A DNA stretch of 64,000 nucleotides from the NCBI RefSeq assembly GCF_000025265.1, contig NC_013739.1, positions 3,348,001 through 3,412,000 on the forward strand, given 5' to 3'. The notes beneath the pieces were generated by a model. It saw only the letters and a list, made by a program, of their open reading frames with translations. It ran no database searches and was not told where the DNA came from. Positions 32,525 through 39,699 of this stretch are shown here, in pieces. Position 1 is the first letter of the stretch. Every line of letters starts with the position of its first letter. Position numbers and translations under genes: made by a program. The DNA comes from Conexibacter woesei DSM 14684 (GTDB lineage: Bacteria > Actinomycetota > Thermoleophilia > Solirubrobacterales > Solirubrobacteraceae).

Positions 32525-33895
32525 TCAGCCGCGGATCAGCGCGAGGACCTCGTCCCGGCGGGCTTCCATGTCCGCCTCGGAGACGAGTGACTCGAGGTTG
32601 AGGCGCAGCAGCGGCTCGGTGTTCGACGCGCGCACGTTGAAGTGCCAGTCGTCGTAGTCGATCGAGAGGCCGTCGAGGCGCTGGACGCGGCCGTCGGAGA
32701 AGCGGCGTTCGATCGCTCTCATCGTCGCCGCGGAATCGGCGACCTCGGAATTGATCTCGCCGGAGATGAAGTATCTGCTCTGCAACGGCTCCAGCAGCTC
32801 GCTCAGTCTTCTGCCCGTTCTCGACAGCAGCTCCAGCACGAGCAGCGCGGGGATCGTCCCCGAGTCGGCGCAGTAGAAGTCGTGGAAGTAGTAGTGGCCG
32901 GAGACCTCGCCGCCGAAGATCGCGGCCGTCTCGCGCATCCGCGTCTTGAAGAAGGCGTGGCCGACGCGGTTCATCAGCGCGGTGCCGTGATGCTCGCGCA
33001 CGACGTCGCGCACGGCGCGGCTGGCGCGCACGTCGTAGAGCACCGTCGCGCCCGGGCGCGTCGACAGCAGCGACTCGGCGAGCAGCGCGGTCAGGAAGTC
33101 GCCGTCGACGAAGCGGCCCGTGTCGTCGATGAAGAAGCAGCGGTCGGCATCGCCGTCCCAGGCGATCCCGAGGTCCGCTCTCTCCTCTATGACCCGCTTG
33201 ATGATGAACTCGCGGTTCTCGGGCAGCAGCGGGTTCGGCTCGTGGTCGGGGAAGTTCCCGTCCGGTCTCCAGTACGACGTGATCAGGTCGAGGCCGAGCT
33301 GCTCCAGCAGCGGGCCGACCATCGGCCCGGCCATCCCGTTGCCGCCGTCGACGACGACCTTCAGCGGCTTGATTCTCGACGGCTCGACGAACTCGAGCAC
33401 CGCGGCCTGGAACTCCTCGTATATCTCGATCGACTCGCAGCGGCCGCCGCCGAGGCGGTCGGGGATCCCGGTCTCGACGAGCCGGCGGATGTCCTGGATG
33501 CCGCTGTCGCCCGACAGCGCGAGCGCGCCCTGACGCACAAGCTTGGCGCCCGTGTACGCCTTCGGGTTGTGCGAGGCCGTGCACATCAGGCCGCCGTCCA
33601 GCTCGCGCGAGCCGACGAGCCAATACAGCATCTCGGTGCCGACCTGGCCCGCGTTGAGGACGGACACGCCCTCGTGCACGAGGCCGTCGCGATACCGCGC
33701 GGCGAGCTCGGGCGCGCTCAGGCGCATGTCCCGGCCGAGCGCGACGTGGAGGTCGGTGACCTTCTTGCCCGACAGGTCCGCCAGGACGTGCGCGAACGCG
33801 CGGCCGATCAGCTCCGCGACGTCGCCGTCGATGTCCTTCTCGTAGAGGCCGCGGATGTCGTACGCCTTGAAGATGTTTGGAGAGACCTTGCGCAT
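32525..33895 (-). CDS. Phosphomannomutase/phosphoglucomutase
   Basis: Alpha-D-phosphohexomutase of 456 residues that interconverts hexose 6- and 1-phosphates for nucleotide-sugar synthesis. Motifs: N-terminal FKAYDIRGLYEKDI, the phospho-Ser loop MCTASHNPKAYTG, the metal loop WDGDADRCFF, the sugar loop FGGEVSGHYYF and the phosphate-binding VRASNTEPLLRLN. The length matches the family. Divergent from the glucose-1-phosphate cytidylyltransferase gene, whose substrate it could supply. Many Arg codons are AGA. Confidence 0.94.
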   Translation of the reverse strand: MRKVSPNIFKAYDIRGLYEKDIDGDVAELIGRAFAHVLADLSGKKVTDLHVALGRDMRLSAPELAARYRDGLVHEGVSVLNAGQVGTEMLYWLVGSRELDGGLMCTASHNPKAYTGAKLVRQGALALSGDSGIQDIRRLVETGIPDRLGGGRCESIEIYEEFQAAVLEFVEPSRIKPLKVVVDGGNGMAGPMVGPLLEQLGLDLITSYWRPDGNFPDHEPNPLLPENREFIIKRVIEERADLGIAWDGDADRCFFIDDTGRFVDGDFLTALLAESLLSTRPGATVLYDVRASRAVRDVVREHHGTALMNRVGHAFFKTRMRETAAIFGGEVSGHYYFHDFYCADSGTIPALLVLELLSRTGRRLSELLEPLQSRYFISGEINSEVADSAATMRAIERRFSDGRVQRLDGLSIDYDDWHFNVRASNTEPLLRLNLESLVSEADMEARRDEVLALIRG

Positions 33896-33954
33896 GGTTA
33901 CCCGGCATCCTATGGGGCGCGGGGCCGGGATCGCTCTGCCATGATCCCGCCCCC

Positions 33955-34773
33955 ATGGAGCCGGGCGAGCTGAGCGTCGTGATCCTCTGCGGCGGACGGG
34001 GGACGCGACTGCAGGAGAGAACGCAGTCGATCCCCAAGCCGCTCGTCGAGATCGGCGGCCGGCCGATCGTCTGGCACGTGGTCGAGCTGTACCGCGCGCA
34101 CGGCTTCCGCCGCTTCGTGCTCTGCACCGGCTACAAGGGCGAGCTGATCGAGCGCTTCGCCGCCGCGGAGGAGTGGCGGGACGGCGTCACGGTCCGCTGC
34201 CTCGACACCGGCCTCGACACGCCGACCGGCGGCCGCGTGCTGCAGGCCGCGCGCGCGGCGGTGCCCGCCGGCGAGCCGTTCTGCGCGACCTACGCCGACG
34301 GCGTCGCCGACATCGACCTCGGCGCGCTCGTCGCCGCGCACGCCGCGCACGCGGCCGGCGGCGGGCTGGCGACGATGACGGTCGTGCGGCCGGAGCTGCA
34401 GTTCGGCGTCGCCGACGTCGGCGACGACGGGCGCGTGCGCGGATTCCGCGAGAAGCCGCGCAGCGAGCACTGGGTCAACGGCGGTTTCTTCTGCTTCGAG
34501 CCGGGGATCGTCGACGTGCTGGAGGAGGACAGCGTGCTGGAGCGCGAGCCGCTGGAGCGGCTCGCCGCCGCCGGGCGGCTGCACGCCCACCGGCACGAGG
34601 GCTTCTGGGACTGCATGGACACGTACAAGGACGCGATCCTGCTGAACGACCTGTGGGCGTCGGGCACGGCGCCGTGGGTGCGGAATCCTCGGCCGGGGGC
34701 CTCGGATTCCGGGCGAGCGCTCGCCCAGGGGCTCGCCCTCGCGGTTGAAGGCAAGTCGGGCGGGCGGACGTGA
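33955..34773 (+). CDS. rfbF: Glucose-1-phosphate cytidylyltransferase
   Basis: Nucleotidyltransferase of 272 residues making CDP-glucose from CTP and glucose 1-phosphate. Signature elements: VILCGGRGTRLQER, IPKPLVEIGGRPI, the RfbF-specific LDTGLDTPTGGRV, TYADGVADID and HWVNGGFFCFEP. The ATG at 33955 is chosen because the longer upstream frame lacks these features. The last 25 residues are low-complexity. Coupled to the CDP-sugar dehydratase gene by a GTGA overlap. Confidence 0.9.
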   Translation: MEPGELSVVILCGGRGTRLQERTQSIPKPLVEIGGRPIVWHVVELYRAHGFRRFVLCTGYKGELIERFAAAEEWRDGVTVRCLDTGLDTPTGGRVLQAARAAVPAGEPFCATYADGVADIDLGALVAAHAAHAAGGGLATMTVVRPELQFGVADVGDDGRVRGFREKPRSEHWVNGGFFCFEPGIVDVLEEDSVLEREPLERLAAAGRLHAHRHEGFWDCMDTYKDAILLNDLWASGTAPWVRNPRPGASDSGRALAQGLALAVEGKSGGRT

Positions 34774-35759
34774 GCGGGCCGCGCTCGGTCTTCGTCACCG
34801 GCGGCTACGGCCTGCTCGGCGCCTGGCTGGTGCGCGCGCTCGTGGAGCGCGGCGACCGCGTCGTCGTGCTCCAGCGCGACCGCACGCCGCGCAGCGCGCT
34901 GCTGCTGGGCGAGCTGGAGCGGGCGCTCGACATCGTCCACGGCGACCTCAACGACCCCGGGCTCGTCGCCCGCGCGCTCGGCGAGTACGAGGTCGACACC
35001 GTCTTCCACCTCGCCGCGCAGACGATCGTCGGGACGGCGAACCGCTCGCCGCTGGCGACGTTCGAGACGAACGTGCGCGGCACCTGGACGCTGCTGGAGG
35101 CGTGCCGTCTGCACGGCGCCGAGCGCGTCCTCGTCGCCGCCTCCGACAAGGCGTACGGCGCGAGCACAACGCTGCCGTACCGCGAGGACCATCCGCTCCA
35201 GGCGCGCTTCCCGTACGACGTCAGCAAGGCCGCGACCGACCTGATCGCGCGCTCCTACTGGCACACGTACGCGCTGCCCGTCGCGGTCACGCGCTTCGCC
35301 AACCTCTACGGCGGCGGCGATCTCAACCGCTCGCGGCTGGTGCCGGAGGCAATCGGGGCGGCGCTCGCGGGCCGCGCGCCGGTGATCCGCTCCGACGGCA
35401 CGCCCGAGCGCGACTTCCTCTACGTCGAGGACGCGGTCGCCGCGTACCTGCTGCTCGCCGACGCGCTCGACGCGGACGCCGGCCGTGACGCGACGCTTGC
35501 TCGCGGCGAGGCGTTCAACGCCGGCGGCGGCAGACCGTACGCGGTCGGCGACGTCGTCGCGCGGATCTGCGCGATCGCCGGCACCGACGTCGAACCGGAC
35601 GTGCGCGGCGCCGGCACGCCGGCCGGCGAGATCGACCGCCAGTACGTCGACCCCTCGAAGCTGCGCGAGCTGACCGGCTGGGCGCCGGCGGTCTCGCTCG
35701 ACGAGGGGCTGGAGCGCACGGTCGCGTGGTACCGCGCGCATCCGGCGGCCCTCGCCTGA
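34770..35759 (+). CDS. rfbG: NDP-sugar 4,6-dehydratase, probable CDP-glucose 4,6-dehydratase
   Basis: Extended SDR of 329 residues with FVTGGYGLLGAWLVRALVER, the active-site Ser/Asp/Lys region AASDKAYG and YDVSKAATD (YxxxK), and FHLAAQTIVGTANRSP. The RfbG-like pairing with rfbF argues for CDP-glucose as substrate, giving CDP-4-keto-6-deoxyglucose. No rfbH-like dehydratase follows, so later steps must be encoded elsewhere. Start GTG at 34770 within the rfbF stop. Confidence 0.85.
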   Translation: MSGPRSVFVTGGYGLLGAWLVRALVERGDRVVVLQRDRTPRSALLLGELERALDIVHGDLNDPGLVARALGEYEVDTVFHLAAQTIVGTANRSPLATFETNVRGTWTLLEACRLHGAERVLVAASDKAYGASTTLPYREDHPLQARFPYDVSKAATDLIARSYWHTYALPVAVTRFANLYGGGDLNRSRLVPEAIGAALAGRAPVIRSDGTPERDFLYVEDAVAAYLLLADALDADAGRDATLARGEAFNAGGGRPYAVGDVVARICAIAGTDVEPDVRGAGTPAGEIDRQYVDPSKLRELTGWAPAVSLDEGLERTVAWYRAHPAALA

Positions 35760-35783
35760 GCGAGATCCCCCTGAGCCGCCGCG

Positions 35784-36158
35784 CTATCTGACCTCGACGG
35801 TCCCTTCCATCCCCGGATGGATCGTGCAGACGTACGCGATCGTCCCGGCTCTCGTCGGCGTGAACGAGAACGACTTGCCGTTGGAGAACAGCTCGGACTC
35901 GATTCTCTCGCCGGAGGTCGAGACGACGTCGTGGAGGACGTCGTCGTCGTTGACCCAGGTGATCTTCTGGCCGGGTCTGACGGCGACGGTCTTGGGGTTG
36001 TAGGCGAGGCCCTTCATCGTCACCTGGACCGCGCCGTCGGCCGCCGTGGCGGCCGTCTGGGCCGTGTCGCCGCCGGAGTCGGAGTCCGAGCCGCCGCAGC
36101 CCGCGAGGGCGACGGCGCCGCTGCCGAGGACGAGAAGAGTGAGGAGGGAACGCTGCAT
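35784..36158 (-). CDS. Lipoprotein cupredoxin (blue copper protein)
   Basis: 124 residues from ATG at 36158. The signal peptide ends in a lipobox (VALAGCG), so Cys would be lipidated and the protein anchored outside the membrane. The plastocyanin-like domain (about 50-124) has the type-1 copper ligands: His in DDVLHDVV, then Cys, His and Met in VCTIHPGM. A small electron carrier or copper-binding protein; no oxidase gene is adjacent. Confidence 0.9.
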   Translation of the reverse strand: MQRSLLTLLVLGSGAVALAGCGGSDSDSGGDTAQTAATAADGAVQVTMKGLAYNPKTVAVRPGQKITWVNDDDVLHDVVSTSGERIESELFSNGKSFSFTPTRAGTIAYVCTIHPGMEGTVEVR

Positions 36159-36189
36159 CAGGAGGTACCGCTTTCGTAGGACGTCCACA

Positions 36190-36203
36190 TACAATCACGT
36201 GCA
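36190..36203 (+). promoter_or_regulatory. Probable -10 box of leaderless yebC
   Basis: TACAAT (36190-36195) lies seven bases before the yebC ATG and no Shine-Dalgarno intervenes, which fits transcription starting at or beside the start codon. No clear -35 is visible. Confidence 0.5.
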
Positions 36204-36952
36204 TGGCTGGACATTCGAAGTGGGCGGGAATCAAGCACAAGAAGGCGATCGTCGACGCCAGACGCGGCGCGGCGTTCACCAAGCTCGCGCGCGCGATCAC
36301 CGTCGCGGCGCGTGAAGGCGGCGGCGACCCGGAGCTGAACGCGACGCTGGCCAACGCCGTTCAGAAGGCCAAGGACGCCTCGATGCCGAAGGACAACATC
36401 GAGCGCGCGATCGCGAAGGGCACCGGCGAGGGCGCCGACGCCGACGCGATCGAGGCGATCCTCTACGAGGGCTACGGCCCGGGCGGCGTCGCGCTGCTGA
36501 TCGAGGCGCTGTCGGACAACCGCAACCGCACCGGCGCCGACGTGCGCCACCTCCTCTCCAAGCACGGCGGCAGCCTCGGCGAGCCCGGCTCGGTCGCCTA
36601 CCTGTTCGACAGACAGGGCGTCGTCGTCGTCGACGCCGAGCGCTGGAGCGAGGACGACCTGATCGTCGCGATCGACGCCGGCGCGCTCGACATCGAGCAG
36701 GACGAGGACGTCTTCGAGGTGCTGACCGAGCCGTCGGACCTGTCGGCTGTGCGCACGGCGCTGGAGGAGGCGGGGATCGAGATCCAGAACGCCGAGGTCA
36801 CCCAGCGGCCGAAGACGCGCGTCAACCTCGACGAGGACCAGGCGACGAAGCTGCTGCGGCTGATCGACGCGCTCGACGAGAACGACGACGTCAACGAGGT
36901 CCACGCGAACTTCGACGTGGACGCCGACGTGCTGGAGCGAATCGCCGGCTGA
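36203..36952 (+). CDS. yebC: YebC/PmpR family transcriptional/translation regulator
   Basis: 249 residues with the invariant N-terminus AGHSKWAGIKHKKA and central MPKDNIERAIAKGTGEG and YEGYGPGGVALLIEALSDNR. Family members bind DNA or act on ribosomes at polyproline stretches. Gene order yebC-ruvC-ruvA-ruvB is conserved in many bacteria. The transcript appears leaderless. Confidence 0.95.
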   Translation: MAGHSKWAGIKHKKAIVDARRGAAFTKLARAITVAAREGGGDPELNATLANAVQKAKDASMPKDNIERAIAKGTGEGADADAIEAILYEGYGPGGVALLIEALSDNRNRTGADVRHLLSKHGGSLGEPGSVAYLFDRQGVVVVDAERWSEDDLIVAIDAGALDIEQDEDVFEVLTEPSDLSAVRTALEEAGIEIQNAEVTQRPKTRVNLDEDQATKLLRLIDALDENDDVNEVHANFDVDADVLERIAG

Positions 36953-36994
36953 CTCGTCAGGAGGCGTCCGACGCGCGCCGCAGAATACGAACAC

Positions 36995-37489
36995 ATGATC
37001 GTCCTCGGCATCGACCCCGGCACCGCGAACACGGGCTACGGCGTCGTCGCGCAGCGGCGCGGGCGCGTCGTCGCGCTCGACGGCGGCGTGATCGAGACGC
37101 CCGCCGGGCAGGCGCTCGAACGACGCCTCGCCACGATCCACCGGCGTCTCTGTGAGCTGATCGCCGAGCACAGACCGGTCGCCGTCGCGGTCGAGGACCT
37201 CTACTTCGGCGCCAACGCCCGCTCCGCCTTCGCCGTCGGCCAGGCCCGCGGCGTCGTGCTGCTGGCAGCCGGCCAGCACGACCTCGCGTGCAGCTCCTAC
37301 ACGCCGCAGCAGATCAAGAGCGCGGTCTGCGGCAGCGGTCGCGCGGAGAAGCTGCAAGTCCAGCAGATGGTCCAGCGGCTGCTGTCGCTGACCGAGCTGC
37401 CGCGGCCCGACCACGCCGCCGACGCGCTCGCGGTCGCGATCTGCCACACGAACCGCGCACCGCTCGCGGCCGCGATGGTGAGCGCGTGA
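36995..37489 (+). CDS. ruvC: Holliday junction resolvase
   Basis: Endonuclease of 164 residues that cuts Holliday junctions bound by RuvAB. The catalytic acidic residues are in LGIDPGTANTGYG (Asp7), VAVEDLYFG and RPDHAADALAVAI. An AGGAGG at 36959 is too far upstream to serve the ATG; the CAGAATACGAACAC before it suggests a leaderless or near-leaderless start. The stop overlaps the ruvA GTG. Confidence 0.97.
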   Translation: MIVLGIDPGTANTGYGVVAQRRGRVVALDGGVIETPAGQALERRLATIHRRLCELIAEHRPVAVAVEDLYFGANARSAFAVGQARGVVLLAAGQHDLACSSYTPQQIKSAVCGSGRAEKLQVQQMVQRLLSLTELPRPDHAADALAVAICHTNRAPLAAAMVSA

Positions 37490-38082
37490 TCGCGCTCGTC
37501 CGCGGCGAGGTCGCCGGGCGGCGCCCCGCCGCGCCGGCCGGGGGGGACGTCGTCGTCGACGTCAACGGCGTCGGGTACCGCCTGGCGGTGTCATCCGAGA
37601 CGCTGAAGCAGGTGCCGGCGGCCGGCAAGAGGGTCACCCTCCACAGCCACCTGATCGTGCGCGACGACGCGCTCCAGCTCTACGGCTTCGCGACCGAGGA
37701 GGAGCGTGACCTCTTCCTGATGCTGCTCGGCGTCCAGTCGGTCGGCCCGAAGGTCGCGCTCGCCGTCCTCTCGGGCGGCACGCCGCGCGAGCTGCTCGGC
37801 GCGCTCGCCGCCGGCGACGCCGCCCGCTTCCAGGCTGTGCCCGGGATCGGCAAGCGCACCGCGGAGCGGATCATCGTCGAGCTGCGCGAGAAGGCCGGCG
37901 TCGCCGTGCCCGACGACGCGGTCCACGGCAGCGTGGCGAGCGACGACCCGCGCACGCTCGCGCGCGAAGGCCTCGTCGGCCTCGGCTTCTCGCTCGACGA
38001 GGCCGAGAGGCTGCTCAAGAGAGCGCCGGGCGAGACCGCCGAAGAGCTGATCGCCCACGCCCTGCGGACGTCGCGGCGATGA
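37486..38082 (+). CDS. ruvA: Holliday junction branch migration complex subunit RuvA
   Basis: 198 residues from GTG at 37486. The N-terminal OB-fold has [13 protein letters not shown] and [19 protein letters not shown]; helix-hairpin-helix motifs follow ([38 protein letters not shown]), then a flexible linker and a C-terminal RuvB-binding domain ([19 protein letters not shown]). A Pro/Ala-rich insert near residue 12-18 is unusual within the first OB strands. Overlaps both neighbours by four bases. Confidence 0.95.
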   Translation: MIALVRGEVAGRRPAAPAGGDVVVDVNGVGYRLAVSSETLKQVPAAGKRVTLHSHLIVRDDALQLYGFATEEERDLFLMLLGVQSVGPKVALAVLSGGTPRELLGALAAGDAARFQAVPGIGKRTAERIIVELREKAGVAVPDDAVHGSVASDDPRTLAREGLVGLGFSLDEAERLLKRAPGETAEELIAHALRTSRR

Positions 38083-39095
38083 CGATCGGGCGGATCCAGA
38101 CGCCGGGCGTGCTGCCCGAGGAGGAGGTCGAGCGCTCGCTGCGCCCGCGCCGGCTCGACGAGTTCGTCGGCCAGGAGGCCGTCCGCGAGCAGCTCTCCGT
38201 CTCGATCGAGGCCGCCTCCGCGCGCGGCGACGCGCTCGACCACGTCCTGCTCGCCGGCCCGCCGGGCCTCGGCAAGACCTCGCTCGCCCAGATCGTCGCC
38301 GAAGAGCTCGGCGTCCAGTTCATACAGACGGCCGGTCCGGCGCTGGAGCGCAAGGGCGACGTCGCCGCGTTCCTGACCGCGCTGGAGCCGCGCGCCGTCT
38401 TCTTCGTCGACGAGATCCACCGCCTGCCGCGCGCGCTGGAGGAGACCTTCTACCCAGCGATGGAGGACGGCCAGCTGCCGATCACCGTCGGCCAGGGGGC
38501 CGGCGCGAAGGTCGTCACGCTCGACCTGCCGCCGTTCACGCTCGTCGGCGCGACGACGCGCGCGGGGCTGCTGACGACGCCGCTGCGCGACCGCTTCGGC
38601 ATCCAGCACCGGCTGGAGCACTACGGTCCCGACGACCTCGGCCGGATCGTGCGCCGCTCCGCGGCGCTGCTGGGGATCGAGGTCGAGCAGGCCGGGGCGC
38701 GCGCGATCGCGGCCCGCAGCCGCGGCACGCCGCGCGTCGCGAACCGCCTGCTCAAGCGCGTGCGCGACTACGCCGAGGTGCGCGGCGACGGCATCGTGAC
38801 CGAGCAGGTCGCGGCGCACGCGCTCGACCTCCTGCAGGTGGACGCGATGGGTCTGGACCGGCTCGACCGCGAGGTCCTGCGGGCGATCTGCGAGATGTTC
38901 TCCGGCGGACCGGTCGGGCTCTCGACGCTCGCCGTCGCGGTCGGCGAGGAGCAGGACACGATCGAGGACGTCTACGAGCCGTACCTGCTCCAGCGCGGCC
39001 TGATCGAACGCACGCCGCGCGGTCGCGTCGCGACCGTGCGGGCCTGGCGGCACCTCGGCCTCGAACCGCCCGCCGACGGCGTCAAGCTGTTCTGA
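38079..39095 (+). CDS. ruvB: Holliday junction DNA helicase RuvB
   Basis: AAA+ motor of 338 residues driving branch migration. Conserved blocks: [12 protein letters not shown], Walker [17 protein letters not shown], Walker [11 protein letters not shown], sensor [12 protein letters not shown], arginine finger PLRDRFGI, and the C-terminal winged helix ([19 protein letters not shown]). Starts within the ruvA stop. Confidence 0.98.
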   Translation: MTIGRIQTPGVLPEEEVERSLRPRRLDEFVGQEAVREQLSVSIEAASARGDALDHVLLAGPPGLGKTSLAQIVAEELGVQFIQTAGPALERKGDVAAFLTALEPRAVFFVDEIHRLPRALEETFYPAMEDGQLPITVGQGAGAKVVTLDLPPFTLVGATTRAGLLTTPLRDRFGIQHRLEHYGPDDLGRIVRRSAALLGIEVEQAGARAIAARSRGTPRVANRLLKRVRDYAEVRGDGIVTEQVAAHALDLLQVDAMGLDRLDREVLRAICEMFSGGPVGLSTLAVAVGEEQDTIEDVYEPYLLQRGLIERTPRGRVATVRAWRHLGLEPPADGVKLF

Positions 39096-39161
39096 GAGAT
39101 CTGCGATTTGCCGTGCAAACTCGCGTGATCGTGGGCGCCGCGCCGAACTTCGGATTCGTGC

Positions 39162-39181
39162 GGAAACCGCTTTAGGTTTCC
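39162..39181 (+). terminator. Hairpin downstream of ruvB
   Basis: Perfect 7-bp stem GGAAACC / GGTTTCC with a GCTTTA loop, 66 bases after ruvB, followed by TTG. It may terminate the ruv transcript before the next gene's own promoter-like TATCCT (around 39220). Confidence 0.45.
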
Positions 39182-39234
39182 TTGAACGGTTCCCAACCCG
39201 CGCTTCACTCCGACCCACGTATCCTAGGCATCCG

Positions 39235-39687
39235 ATGGCCCATCTCTTCATCTGCCCAAACTGCGGCACGCGCACCTCGGAGACAGACCGCACCGCCGGC
39301 TTCAGCCGCATACCGAAGGGCTGCTCCAAGTGCGGCTTCGGCTTCCTCTTCGAGCTGCTCGACGACTACTACCCGGCGCCGAACGCCGCCTTCTTCGTCT
39401 GTGACAAGGAGGGGCGTGTGATCGGCTGCGGCCGCGGCTCCTTCGAACTGACCGGCCTCGACGACGAGCGGGTCATCGGCCGCTCGGTCCGCGAGGTGCT
39501 CGGGCTCGACTTCGGCGCCGCCGAGGAAGACCCCGTCGGGACCGTGCTCGAATGGGGCGTTCGCGCTCTAGGGAAGCCCGTCACGGTCAACGCCGAGGGC
39601 GACCTCCCGGCTGAAGCTGTTGCCGACTTGTTTCCAGCCTACGACGACGACGGCGGTTTGCTGCTCGTGCTCACTCCCTCCAAGTAG
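39235..39687 (+). CDS. Zinc-ribbon/PAS-domain small protein
   Basis: 150 residues: an N-terminal zinc ribbon (CPNC at about 7-10, CSKC at about 31-34) and a PAS-like domain (about 52-120: NAAFFVCDKEGRVIGCGRGS, LTGLDDERVIGRSVREVLGL). It stands where yajC is found in many genomes, between ruvB and secD, but has no membrane segment and no YajC features. A sensor or DNA/RNA-binding role is conceivable; function unknown. Confidence 0.75.
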   Translation: MAHLFICPNCGTRTSETDRTAGFSRIPKGCSKCGFGFLFELLDDYYPAPNAAFFVCDKEGRVIGCGRGSFELTGLDDERVIGRSVREVLGLDFGAAEEDPVGTVLEWGVRALGKPVTVNAEGDLPAEAVADLFPAYDDDGGLLLVLTPSK

Positions 39688-39699
39688 CATCACCACTCA

